This document shows positions 37,927-48,600 of a stretch of 64,000 bases of DNA, piece after piece. How positions within the stretch are numbered: position 1 is the stretch's first letter; each line of letters opens with the position of its first letter. The position numbers and the translations under genes were made by a program. The DNA is from Tritrichomonas musculus (Eukaryota > Parabasalia > Tritrichomonadida > Tritrichomonadidae), in NCBI GenBank assembly GCA_039105265.1, contig JAPFFF010000023.1:744001-808000 (forward strand), given 5' to 3'. The notes under the pieces were generated by a model. That model ran no database searches, had not been told where the DNA came from, and saw only the letters and a program-made list of their open reading frames with translations.

Positions 37927-39594
37927 TCAGATTTGGTTGAGCATTTCTCTTGCTTTCAAATATTTTTTATATTCATCATTATGCGAATGCTTACTGATAA
38001 CATTGTCTATTTTCAACAAGCTGCATTTATCCTTAATTGATCTTACAAGACACATTTCTTTGTTGCTCGTGAAAATGATCATTTTCATGTGATCATTAAA
38101 ATTGACTTGAACGTTGTTGTCATTGAATTTGAACAACAGTGTATTATCCTTATTTAAAAATGACATTACGTTTGGAAAAGGAAGAAATTCATCCAAATTT
38201 TCATTTGAAGCTTGATAATAAGACTTGCTTTTCTTTAATGATCTTGAGAACCTTTTTAGAAGTGATATTTTTCTCAGCAATCTTTTGTCAAAGTTTTCTT
38301 CTGATGCTTCTTCTTCTTTTTCGAGATCAAAGACTTCAGGGAATGAATCAATATTATTGTAATATTGAATGAACTTCTCGGTTGGATCCATAACGATGCG
38401 TGAATGATCATTAAAGCACGCTCCAACAATTCCATTTTCTAGCAAGTAACCTAAATTGCCGTCATGAAAAGTCACTCTTGAAACAAATGTTTTTGGAATT
38501 GTGAATGATTTTGTGTCTTCGTTTGTCTCATTATTTTTGACGTCGAAATCATCGTCTTCATCATTCTGTGCAGCGTGGCTAACGTATTTTGTGCTTGTTG
38601 GGGGCAAAGGAAGCCTTGGTCGAACAATATTCATTCTTGTTGTTGTTGTAAAAGTTGTCGTTGTATTGAATTGATTCATATTTTCATTATCATCCGATGG
38701 TCTGTACAAATGAACAAGACCTTGATTGAAAATCATCATAAATGGATGATTTGCTAGATCAATCGCCGTTGGTCTTCGATTTGGATCGATTTTTAAGATC
38801 GTTCGAATGAAATCTTTGGCTTTTCCTGATATTGGAATGTATGAAGGGAAATTGTATTCTAAATTTTTAATGCGTTCAAAAGTGATCGACTTTCTTCCAC
38901 CTTCAAAAGGAGGATGGCCGGTAAGCATTGCGAAAGCAGATACGCCAATCGACCAAATATCAACTTCATAACTATATCCTTTGTTAACTTTTTGAAGGGC
39001 TTCGGGACTTAAGTAATTTGGTGTTCCAACAATTGAGAACCTTTTTTCATCGTCATGTTTAAGTATGACAGAAATTCCAAAATCAGCTATTTTGACATTT
39101 CCATCGGATCCAATCATATAATTTTCAAGTTTGAGATCTCGATGAATAATATGTTTACGATGAAGATAAACAACAGCACGAATTACATCTTGTAAAATTT
39201 TCCTCGTTTCGGCTTCACTGAGGTAACCTTTTTCACTATTAAGAAGAAGATCATGAACTGTCTTTCCTGGACAATACTCAAGAATTATGTAATAATTGAA
39301 TACATCGGAAAATGAGCCATATGATCGAACAATATTTGGATGATTTACAGTTTTTTGAATCAATATTTCATTCTTCAATTTTTCAAATGATTTGGCGCCT
39401 TTTGGTCCATTATATCGTTCTTTGGAAATTACTTTCATGGCATATTCTTGATTTGTACCTTGTTGGACAACACGATATACAATTGCAAATCCACCATGAC
39501 CTAGTTCTTCCTTTCGAATGTATGTATCACTCGTTCCATCATCATGATCATAAACTATTGTCATTGGAACACGAAATTGCGGAGAACAAATCAT
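37927..39594 (-). CDS. PLK: Polo-like kinase (PLK) with kinase domain and two polo boxes
   Basis: The 555-residue protein has a canonical kinase domain at about 26-286: GHGGFAIV loop, AMK lysine (54), HRDLKLEN (151-158) and DFG (171-173). The GTPNYLSPEAL and GYSYEVDIWSIG wording is specific to the Polo family. The activation-loop site is Ser187 (RFSIVGTPNY), where PLK1 has Thr210. Two polo boxes follow: PB1 about 367-430 (LGYLLENGIVGACFNDHSRI) and PB2 about 465-545 (NNVQVNFNDHMKMIIF). PB2 retains the His-x-Lys phosphopeptide pincer (H502, K504). It presumably governs mitosis, basal-body duplication or cytokinesis, as in other flagellates. A TCATTT initiator lies 11 nt before the ATG. Confidence 0.94.
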   Translation of the reverse strand: MICSPQFRVPMTIVYDHDDGTSDTYIRKEELGHGGFAIVYRVVQQGTNQEYAMKVISKERYNGPKGAKSFEKLKNEILIQKTVNHPNIVRSYGSFSDVFNYYIILEYCPGKTVHDLLLNSEKGYLSEAETRKILQDVIRAVVYLHRKHIIHRDLKLENYMIGSDGNVKIADFGISVILKHDDEKRFSIVGTPNYLSPEALQKVNKGYSYEVDIWSIGVSAFAMLTGHPPFEGGRKSITFERIKNLEYNFPSYIPISGKAKDFIRTILKIDPNRRPTAIDLANHPFMMIFNQGLVHLYRPSDDNENMNQFNTTTTFTTTTRMNIVRPRLPLPPTSTKYVSHAAQNDEDDDFDVKNNETNEDTKSFTIPKTFVSRVTFHDGNLGYLLENGIVGACFNDHSRIVMDPTEKFIQYYNNIDSFPEVFDLEKEEEASEENFDKRLLRKISLLKRFSRSLKKSKSYYQASNENLDEFLPFPNVMSFLNKDNTLLFKFNDNNVQVNFNDHMKMIIFTSNKEMCLVRSIKDKCSLLKIDNVISKHSHNDEYKKYLKAREMLNQI

Positions 39595-39600
39595 ATTAAA

Positions 39601-39606
39601 AAATGA
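39601..39606 (-). promoter_or_regulatory. Trichomonad-type initiator (TCATTT) of the Polo-like kinase
   Basis: On the minus strand the sequence TTCATTTTTTAATATG places TCATTT just upstream of the start codon, giving a leader of roughly 10 nt. It has the same arrangement as at 3241, which supports both. Confidence 0.6.
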
Positions 39607-39935
39607 ATATTTATCTTTTTTACATTTTTATATTTTCACAAAAATTGAATAAAGATTAAAAGTTATCATTGAAATAGTTGTTTTTTTATATTATCAATAT
39701 ATTGAGATATTTCCGAATTTTCTATAGTTAACAATTTATTTTATTTTACATAAATTTTTTTTAATATTTCTAAAATTATAAATTTATAATACTAAATTCT
39801 ATAATTAAAACTATTTGAATAAACGTTTTTTTTTTTTTATTCCATAACTTTTTGAATGTTTTTTAACAATTTAAATATTTTATATATATCTACTTTTTAC
39901 ATTTTAAATATATTTATGTTTTAAATAAATATAAT
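39607..39935. other. A+T-rich spacer
   Basis: No gene. It contains an AACTTTTTGA word at 39846-39855 and a run of T's before it. Confidence 0.5.
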
Positions 39936-42900
39936 TTAAACAACAATTCTCTTTAAAAAAAATTGAAACCCATTAGTTCCATCACTTAAAACTGTGATTT
40001 CTCCACTTAATCTATTATCTTTTTGAACAACTTGTTGTACATCCTCCAAAGTGATTATATCATATCTAAATTCAAATTTTCTTGGTGAATTAAACAATAT
40101 TTTAATCCTATATTTAAAAAATGGATTTAAGCTCAACAAGGATCTTCTTAAAAGAAATTGAAACGACCTTTTTGTAAGAACAATGAATTCTAATGTTTTA
40201 TAAATTGGCTTTGTTATCAAATTGCTAACTTTTCTTTTATTCTGATCAAGTTTATCAATTATATAATTTTCAATTTCAAAATTATTATTTCTTTCAATAT
40301 TATTAATTCTTTTTGGTTTCATAATTAATTCTTTTTTGTCTTCATTTTCATGCTGTTTTATTGACACATATAATGAATTACATTTTGCATTAATGATTTC
40401 AAATTCATTTTTTTCATCTTCTTGAACTTTGTCTTCAACTTTATTTTGTTCCAATTGAATGCATTCAATCAATTTTAAATCCGGATTCGATTGAGCGTTA
40501 TCTAAGAAATTGTTGATTTTCATTAAAATTTCATCAAAATTAATGATTAAATCATTGAATGAATATTTATTCTTTTGGAAGAGATGGAAAATATCTTTCA
40601 TTGATGTAAATGTTATTTGAAATAATGGATAATCATGATTTTTGTAATTATTATAAAAAATATCTTTTGTATCTTCATCATAATTCTTATTGATGAAGTT
40701 ATATAGATAATGAACATATAGAGACATTGAATCAAATTGTTCAAAAACTATATCTGGTATTATATCGAATTCTTTAAAAATACTGGCAAATTTTTTAATG
40801 TCTTTTCTTTGCATTTTTGATGTTTTTTCATTATGTGAATACAGCTTAGAAGGAACTTCAATTTTACATGAATCAAAATAGTTTTGCTTGATTTTATAAT
40901 AGGAATAATACAAAATAGCAGATGGTATTAGTGTTTTTGTTTTTTTGTTATAATAAAGGCCAATGTTTTGTAACGATAAATCTCCGTGATAGAGATTATT
41001 TGAATGAATAAATGAGAGTTCTTTTGCAATGAAGTACATCCATATTATTAAAAATCGTTCATATTTATTTTCATTATTGTTAATAAAATCGTATAATGTA
41101 CAAACAGGAATTATAAAATCAATATTTTCTTGATTTTTTGCATTTTCTTCAATCGATAAAGTAAGCATCCAATCATCCATATTTATCATTTTACTTGGAC
41201 TTATTTTCTTATGATAAAACTTTTGAACAATTATATCAAAAATTTCTTTAAAATAAAATGTATCATCTTCATCGAGTTTTATATTAAAACATTTCATAAT
41301 TTCATTGATAACATCATCTTGAATGGAAACATCTATTGATGTTTCTCCATTTAATATTTGTAGATAAGCTGAAAGGAAGTTTTCAATATCTTTTTTGCAT
41401 GATATTTGACCTTGATAATAACTACAAATAAGATCTGAGATTTTACATTTGTATTTGGATGAATCATTAGCTTTGAAAAGACGATATTCAATCTCTTCTT
41501 TATTTTTTTCATAAATTGTTAATTTATGAATATCTTCAATCAATTCTTTAAAAGATGAATAACGTTCTTCACTATTTTTTTTCATACATTTTTCAATTAT
41601 TTCTTTCATTCCAATCATACAATTTCCATATTCATCAAATAAATAATTTGCTTCATCAAAGTATTCATTATTATCTCCTGAAAACAAGAAATCTATATAA
41701 TTATATTTTATAGTACAAATTCTTTGTTTCCTTGGCATATTTCCCATTCGATCTATTGGAGATTTTTCAGTAATAAATTCATGCATTAACACTCCAATTG
41801 AATAAATATCAATTTTTTGTTGTTTTTTGATGTATTTTTCATCCTCTTCATTTTTTTCAAAAATTGTAAGATCAAAGATTTCTGGAGGACGATAATACAA
41901 AGGACCTTTAGGTTTAGTATCAGAAGCTTCATTATTTCTATCAAAGCAAAAGTTTCCTAAATAAGCATCTTTATTTGAATCAATATATACGAATTGGCTA
42001 CAAAGATTGCCATGATATTCATCATGTAAATGCAAGTCTTGCAATGCTGTTGCTATCTCCAAAATCATTACAATTTTATCAACAAATGAGAAATGAGCAT
42101 GATTAATATTTTTATGTTTGTTTGTTATTAAGGAATAAAAAGTTCGCATAGGATAATATGGGATTACAATTCTATCTTGGTCTTTATATGCATATTGGAC
42201 AATAAACTTGGAATATTTGCTATTCAAAATATTGACATCTCTTTCTATCTCTTTTTCAACAGTATTATTATACTTCTTTTCTAGATAAAAATTCATTTTA
42301 TGATCGAAAAATATTTTAAGTGATATGCAGCAATCATTGAAATCTATAATGTCATCTTTAAAAAAGAATTCACCAGTATCATTTGTCTTGTAAATAATAT
42401 CTGATAACTCTTTAAATATTTTCACGAAAGACTTTCGATTGAGAATTTTTTTGGCTGTTTGACTTGCGAGAGAATCAAATAAATAAAACTTATTTTGTTC
42501 TAGTAATTCTTCTATTTCTTGTTTAAACATATTTATATCCACATTACTTCCATTTATTTTAGCTAAAAATTTACTCATCATTTTTATTCTTGGCGAGTCT
42601 CCTATAAAAATATTATAATGATTATAAATATAATTAATCATGTCCACTATAAATGAGCCATTACTTTTATATTCTGATATTTTAAAAAGAGTTGACCAAT
42701 AACCATCAATTGTAGATAAATCGCAGATTAAAATATCAAATATTCTTTTGACAATATTTTCATCACTTGGGAAAATTAAAGAGTTATATTGTGATTTCAA
42801 AATTGTTTGTTGATATGTAGATAAAAAGAGATCAACATCATTTTTGGATTTAGCATGACCACGATAGTAACTTTCAACAAGATTTGAAAGAGAACATTGA

Positions 42901-45900
42901 TATTCATCTGATTTTTCAGCATTTTTAAGTCGAAATTCTATTTCTTCTCTATTTTGCTTATAAAAAGGTAAGGCACGAATATCATTGATCAGGTCTTTAA
43001 ATGATGAATAACGTTCTTCTGGGTTTTGTTTCATACATTTTCCAATTATATTTTTAATTATATCCATATCTTCTTTAGGTCCTTTAGAAAAGAAATCATC
43101 ATTCGATTTGGAAAACAAGAATTCATAATAATATTCATTTAATATTTTAATGCGTTGTATCGTTTGCATATTTTTTAGTCTAGTTTCTGGATTAATTTCT
43201 GTTATTACTTCATGAAATAAAACTCCAAATGAGTAAATATCATTTTTTTGCTCAGTATTCACAGATTCATCAAGTGTTTCCATACTTTCTTTTGATCGAT
43301 AATAAAATGGACCTTTCAATTCAGTTGCTTGTGATTCTGATTTTTTATCATAACAAAAATTAATTATATAAGCATTTTTATTGGAACTTAGATGAATAAA
43401 ATGACTGCATATATTTCCATGATATTGATCATGAGAATGTAAATCATTTAAAGCTGTTGCTATTTCAAGTAAAATTACAATTTTATCAACAAAAGTTAAA
43501 ATTATTTTTGGTTCTGAATTAAGTACCTCATTTAAGGTACCAAATGGAAAATAAGGAATAATTATTCCGTTCCCTTCTTGATTATTTACAGCATGAACAA
43601 TATATTTTGAATAATTTTCATTTAAAATTTTTTTTTCTCTTCTAATTATTCTTTCATCTATTCCATTTAAATATGTTTTTTGATAGTAAAACCTCATCTT
43701 ATAATCAAAGCACAACTTGAATACAGCATCAAAACATTTAGCTTCTTTTTCTTTCCCACAAATATATCCAAACTCCTTTCCATCTTCATATAATCTTGAG
43801 TATTTGGATATTATATATTCTTGATCAAAAAAGTATTTAAAAACACTTTGATATAAAACATCTAAAAGATAATATTTCCTTTGATGTTGTATTTGCTCCA
43901 TAATTTCGTCAATAGTTTTTTCTCTTGAATCATCTGACTTAAAAAGAAATCTAAATTTGCTATTTAATTGCTTAATCAATATTTCTTCATTTCTAATTCC
44001 AGATATTTTATATATTCTTTCAACATATCGCATAAATGATTCACCATCTTGTCTAATTTTTAGATTAGCTTTTGTAAAGAATTGAATCCAGTATTCGTCA
44101 AATGAAATTGGCTTTTTTTCAAGCAAATCAATAATTGATGAAACATCCTCATTTAATTTAATGTTAAGAGATTCAAATACAAATTGTATCATATCAATAT
44201 TGTCGGTATTTTCAGTACTTAAATCTGACTTATTTTGATAAACAGAAAGGTATTTTTCAATATCTTTTTTGCATGATATTTGACCTTGATAATAACTACA
44301 AATAAGATCTGAGATTTTACATTTGTATTTGGATGAATCATTAGCTTTGAAAAGACGATATTCAATCTCTTCTTTATTTTTTTCATAAATTGTTAATTTA
44401 TGAATATCTTCAATCAATTCTTTAAAAGATGAATAACGTTCTTCACTATTTTTTTTCATACATTTTTCAATTATTTCTTTCATTCCAATCATACAATTAC
44501 CAAACTCATCTATAATAAACTGTTTTTCGTCAAAATATTCATTATTTTTGCCAGAAAACAAAAATTCAAAATAATTTTCTGTGAGAATCTCTAAAAATTT
44601 TGATATATTCATTCCTTTTTTCCTTGATTCAATATTTGTTTCGGTAACAATTTCATGCATTAGAATACCAAATGAATAAATATCAAACAATTTCTGTGCT
44701 TTTGTACCCATATTTTTATTCTTTAGACTTTCTGGGGGACGATATAAAAAGGGACCATCTTGTTTGGAGTTATTTTGCTCATTTGACTTATCATAATAAA
44801 ATCCACCCAAATAAGCATCTTTATTTGAATCAACAACAATTAAATTACTGCACAAATTACCATGAAATATATTATATGAATGCAAATCTTTTAATGCAGT
44901 TGCTATTTCCAGAATAATAACAATTTTATCAACAAATGATAGAAATATTCTTTCATCAATTGTTTTTGAAAACAATCTGTTCAATGTTTCATTTGGATAA
45001 TAAGGAAAAGTAATCATCGTTTCACTTGAATTTTTAATATGAACAATAAATTTGGAATAGTTCCGAGTCATTATATCTTTTTCACGCTTTTTTTCAGCTT
45101 GATTACATTCATCAGTGTATTTTTTCTGTAGAACAAAACCCAGGTCTTTGTCAAAAATGAGTCTACATGATGAATCACTAAATGAAAGTCCATTTTTAGC
45201 TTTAATTTTAATACTTTTAGCTTGCTCTAAGTGAATTCTTTCTTCAAACATGTTTTTTATTATAATTTTGAATATTCTATCTAAATAAAAAAAGTTTCCT
45301 TCTTGTTGTACTTCGTCAATCATTTTCTCTATTGAATAATTCGGTAAACGGTTTTTCTTTGCTAAATAAAAATCCTTTAAAATTGAATAAATTTCATCAT
45401 ATGATTTCAAAATTGTTAATTGACTAATATGTTCTCTATTTTTTCTAAATATTGAATTAATGGTATTGATAATTGTTGATCCTTTCAAAAATAACTGAGA
45501 GTTTGCGATATTGAATAGACTGATGAACCTATTATTACTTATTGTTTGGTCAGAAAATGACATCTTCGTATTATCTGTATATTGGCAATAGTCCGATAAT
45601 AATAAGTCTAATAATTTTAATGATACTTTGATTGGATTTTCTTGATCTTCAATTTTTTTTTTTATATCTGAAATTTTATTAGAAAATTTGATAGTCTCAT
45701 CTATAATATAGTCATTTATGTTGTATTTCCTTTCTGTTTCTGATGATTGGCTTGAATTTTTAATATCCGAACATTTAATTAATGTTTCAATGTTTTCTAT
45801 ATATTTATTTTCAATGTTTGAGAGTAAATATTTTGTATTATTTTTGTTTTTATCAGATTGAAAGGAATCTTTTTGAATATTTTGAGAATATTCCAGAATT

Positions 45901-46571
45901 ATGTTCTTGTTTTGATCAATAAGATATGATTTAATCGATATTGAGTCTAAACTCTTGTTTAATGATAATTTATCAAGCACATTCATGCATTTTTTGAGGT
46001 AACATAAATATTTATATTGAAATTGTTTAAAAATATTGTTAAAATCAATGATTCTATTGACTATGCCATTGAAAGTTATAAGAATTTCTATAATTTCTTC
46101 CAGATATTTGTTAATGTTTTCGAATGATTTATTTTTCCAAATCTTTTCCAAGCATAAAATACTGGTTTGTAATTTAGTGTATATATCATTTAAGCCAATA
46201 GCATTTCCAATTGAATATTTCTTTGAAATATTTTTTTTCAAATACCTAATTTTTTCTCCAATCATAGTCAAATGGTTTTTGATTAGAGAAAATAAATTTG
46301 ATAGTTGTTCATTTTTTCCTTTTGAGTTTGTATGAAAATCTATGATTTTTGTAAATAGTTGAGATAATGTAACAATTTCTCTTTCAATATCAGAAATATT
46401 AACTTCAAAACTATCACTAGATAACATTGATATAAAATTTTGTAACATTTTGCTATTTCTGCTGATGTTCAAAAGATAGTCTCTTGACCAATAAAAAGTA
46501 TCATTGCAATCTTTTAATGCATTACTCTGAACGTAAGCATAATGGTTTAATTGATTGTGATGTAATTCCAT
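39936..46571 (-). CDS. 2,211-residue protein with three tandem pseudokinase domains and a fourth degenerate one
   Basis: Three kinase-like C-lobes share FVDKIVxILEIATAL, DLHS, HGN[LI]CS and DSNKDAYL, with PP[ES] (APE-like), DIYSFGxLMHE and a KCMKKN-type distal helix. The catalytic HRD is HGN at 570-572, 1051-1053 and 1520-1522, so Asp is Asn. The DFG position is GGF in the first domain and similarly lost in the others. A fourth copy retains HGDLSLQN (1862-1869) but lacks the rest. The N-terminal 330 residues form a helical region. A C-terminal segment of about 80 residues lies after basic low-complexity sequence. Between the kinase units sits a repeated module (SDLICSYYQGQISCKKDIE). Catalysis is unlikely. 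It is probably a scaffold (inference). The family is TKL-like. Confidence 0.88.
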   Translation of the reverse strand: MELHHNQLNHYAYVQSNALKDCNDTFYWSRDYLLNISRNSKMLQNFISMLSSDSFEVNISDIEREIVTLSQLFTKIIDFHTNSKGKNEQLSNLFSLIKNHLTMIGEKIRYLKKNISKKYSIGNAIGLNDIYTKLQTSILCLEKIWKNKSFENINKYLEEIIEILITFNGIVNRIIDFNNIFKQFQYKYLCYLKKCMNVLDKLSLNKSLDSISIKSYLIDQNKNIILEYSQNIQKDSFQSDKNKNNTKYLLSNIENKYIENIETLIKCSDIKNSSQSSETERKYNINDYIIDETIKFSNKISDIKKKIEDQENPIKVSLKLLDLLLSDYCQYTDNTKMSFSDQTISNNRFISLFNIANSQLFLKGSTIINTINSIFRKNREHISQLTILKSYDEIYSILKDFYLAKKNRLPNYSIEKMIDEVQQEGNFFYLDRIFKIIIKNMFEERIHLEQAKSIKIKAKNGLSFSDSSCRLIFDKDLGFVLQKKYTDECNQAEKKREKDIMTRNYSKFIVHIKNSSETMITFPYYPNETLNRLFSKTIDERIFLSFVDKIVIILEIATALKDLHSYNIFHGNLCSNLIVVDSNKDAYLGGFYYDKSNEQNNSKQDGPFLYRPPESLKNKNMGTKAQKLFDIYSFGILMHEIVTETNIESRKKGMNISKFLEILTENYFEFLFSGKNNEYFDEKQFIIDEFGNCMIGMKEIIEKCMKKNSEERYSSFKELIEDIHKLTIYEKNKEEIEYRLFKANDSSKYKCKISDLICSYYQGQISCKKDIEKYLSVYQNKSDLSTENTDNIDMIQFVFESLNIKLNEDVSSIIDLLEKKPISFDEYWIQFFTKANLKIRQDGESFMRYVERIYKISGIRNEEILIKQLNSKFRFLFKSDDSREKTIDEIMEQIQHQRKYYLLDVLYQSVFKYFFDQEYIISKYSRLYEDGKEFGYICGKEKEAKCFDAVFKLCFDYKMRFYYQKTYLNGIDERIIRREKKILNENYSKYIVHAVNNQEGNGIIIPYFPFGTLNEVLNSEPKIILTFVDKIVILLEIATALNDLHSHDQYHGNICSHFIHLSSNKNAYIINFCYDKKSESQATELKGPFYYRSKESMETLDESVNTEQKNDIYSFGVLFHEVITEINPETRLKNMQTIQRIKILNEYYYEFLFSKSNDDFFSKGPKEDMDIIKNIIGKCMKQNPEERYSSFKDLINDIRALPFYKQNREEIEFRLKNAEKSDEYQCSLSNLVESYYRGHAKSKNDVDLFLSTYQQTILKSQYNSLIFPSDENIVKRIFDILICDLSTIDGYWSTLFKISEYKSNGSFIVDMINYIYNHYNIFIGDSPRIKMMSKFLAKINGSNVDINMFKQEIEELLEQNKFYLFDSLASQTAKKILNRKSFVKIFKELSDIIYKTNDTGEFFFKDDIIDFNDCCISLKIFFDHKMNFYLEKKYNNTVEKEIERDVNILNSKYSKFIVQYAYKDQDRIVIPYYPMRTFYSLITNKHKNINHAHFSFVDKIVMILEIATALQDLHLHDEYHGNLCSQFVYIDSNKDAYLGNFCFDRNNEASDTKPKGPLYYRPPEIFDLTIFEKNEEDEKYIKKQQKIDIYSIGVLMHEFITEKSPIDRMGNMPRKQRICTIKYNYIDFLFSGDNNEYFDEANYLFDEYGNCMIGMKEIIEKCMKKNSEERYSSFKELIEDIHKLTIYEKNKEEIEYRLFKANDSSKYKCKISDLICSYYQGQISCKKDIENFLSAYLQILNGETSIDVSIQDDVINEIMKCFNIKLDEDDTFYFKEIFDIIVQKFYHKKISPSKMINMDDWMLTLSIEENAKNQENIDFIIPVCTLYDFINNNENKYERFLIIWMYFIAKELSFIHSNNLYHGDLSLQNIGLYYNKKTKTLIPSAILYYSYYKIKQNYFDSCKIEVPSKLYSHNEKTSKMQRKDIKKFASIFKEFDIIPDIVFEQFDSMSLYVHYLYNFINKNYDEDTKDIFYNNYKNHDYPLFQITFTSMKDIFHLFQKNKYSFNDLIINFDEILMKINNFLDNAQSNPDLKLIECIQLEQNKVEDKVQEDEKNEFEIINAKCNSLYVSIKQHENEDKKELIMKPKRINNIERNNNFEIENYIIDKLDQNKRKVSNLITKPIYKTLEFIVLTKRSFQFLLRRSLLSLNPFFKYRIKILFNSPRKFEFRYDIITLEDVQQVVQKDNRLSGEITVLSDGTNGFQFFLKRIVV
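41380..41624. repeat. 245-bp exact repeat, copy 1, inside the multi-pseudokinase gene
   Basis: Identical to 44254-44498 by base-by-base reading. The offset of 2,874 bp equals 958 codons, so the duplicated block stays in frame and encodes an identical segment of about 82 residues in two places of the protein. Confidence 0.9.
44254..44498. repeat. 245-bp exact repeat, copy 2
   Basis: The partner of 41380-41624. Sequence on either side diverges sharply, which suggests gene conversion or a recent internal duplication. Confidence 0.9.
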
Positions 46572-47212
46572 ATTCTAATTCATATCATTTTTTTTTTAAA
46601 TTCAAAATGGAAAATTAATTATAGAGAGGGAAAATTTACCACTTTCAAATTATTAATATATTTTTATCAACTCATTTTTCAACAATACTGTTAGCTTTTT
46701 AAAATATATTTAAGTTAAAAATATATATTATATCATATTTTCTTTTTATTATTAGGGGAAAAATTACGTTTTAAATAATAATTTTTCAAGATAATTGTAA
46801 TCATTTATTAATAGGTACTTTTTGAATGACTATTCAAAAAGTGACTTGTTTTATTTTTTTTTTCCGTTTTCTATAAAATGAAATGTTTTTTATGCCAATA
46901 GAATTTGGAAGCAACCCTTCTCAGTTTTAAAATTTAGAGAAATGGACTTTGTTTTCATTTCTTTTTAAAAAACTATATTTTTTCTTCATATATATTATAT
47001 GATTTTATGTTTTTTAGATATTTTTCATTAAAAAAAGTTTAAAAAGCAGCATTTTGCGGATATTTTATTAAAATAGTAATAAAGGTATAACCTTTAATTT
47101 AACGAAAATGCAAATGGTTTGAAAAATAGAAAAAATTTAAAAATATTTGTTTGTTTAATCACTTTATTAATCATTTATTGACCTTGATGTATAATTTATG
47201 CCCATAAAAATA
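46572..47212. other. Gene-free spacer with a perfect 11-bp hairpin
   Basis: ACTTTTTGAAT at 46817-46827 pairs perfectly with 46832-46842 across a 4-nt loop. Otherwise it is A+T-rich with no frame. Confidence 0.5.
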
Positions 47213-48600
47213 AGTAAGCGACAAATGTCCCTACTTTAACGGTCATTTTTAACGGTTATAGTATATATTTGCCTGTAAAAACAACGAAAGATGTGAATTT
47301 TATGATAAATTACGCATAAAATGTTTTAAAAATGCTAGTATACAAAAATGTTTATAAGACGAATTCAAAAAAACTGGAAATTCAGATAAAAATTAGAATA
47401 AGATATATCCAAAAAAAAAACTTAATAAATTAGTCGAAATGTTAACGTTAACATTATACAAAAGATGTTTATTTAAATTAAAACAAAATATTCTTTTATA
47501 TTTTAGGAAATAATATTATTAGTAATCTCTTTATCTGCATTTATAAAAATATTTTTAAGTTAAATAGCATGTGAAGTTCTTATAAATAGTTTTGTTTGAT
47601 GTTTTCATGGGCAAAAAAGTTGAATGCATCTATTTCAAATTTTCTTGAAAAAAAGTGTGAATAGGTGGTCATGGATTTTTTAATAAAAATATATTTTTTT
47701 CCATCATTGCTAAAACAAAGTAATTTCTTTTTAACAAATGATTTTTTTAATTATATTAAAACTTATTTATCAAAAATATGTAAGGAAATGCTTTAAAGTT
47801 TGATAATTACTTCGATCTTTACTAAAAAGTAATAGAGGTCGTTCAGTGAAGTGATTTTAACGTAACTTTTTGCTTGCAATCAACTTTTTACCAAAAAATA
47901 TTTAACAAAATTTACAAAAAATAATATAATCATAATTTATATGATTATTCTGTTTTGTTAAATGTAAAATTGTAGTCAAATATGATTTTTTTTAATTTTT
48001 GAAATAATATTAATCATTACTGATTTTATCTTTGAATTTTTAAGATTTGTAAGATTTAATACGATAAATTATATTATTATTCATATACTCGTTATAAATA
48101 CCTTGAATCAATCTATTTAAATGATTATTGGTCTCTGAATTGCATTAATAGATAATTTCAGTTTTTTGACATCAAACATTATTCACCGGTTTTTGGTATT
48201 TATTCATTTGGTTAGTTATTGTAATATGATTTTATCTTCAACTTTTTAGGAAATTTCTTCCAGTCAATTTTGCATTATAAAATTGCATTTTTAATTCCTA
48301 TACAATCATCTCCAAATTAAAGATTTTAATATATTTTAATATATTTATATATATATTATTAAATTGATTATTCAATTAATTTATCAAAATATTAGATATT
48401 TATAGATATAAATCAATTTTTATAATTTGAGAGTATTTTTAATTGAATTATTAAAAATTAAAATATCTAAAGATCAGTCGGAAATTTTTTTAAAATATTA
48501 TTTTCTCTTTATATATATATATCATATAATAACATACTAAAAAATAATCTGTTTTTGAATTACTTTTTATAAGTTGAAGGACCTCTAAAGTAATCGAATA

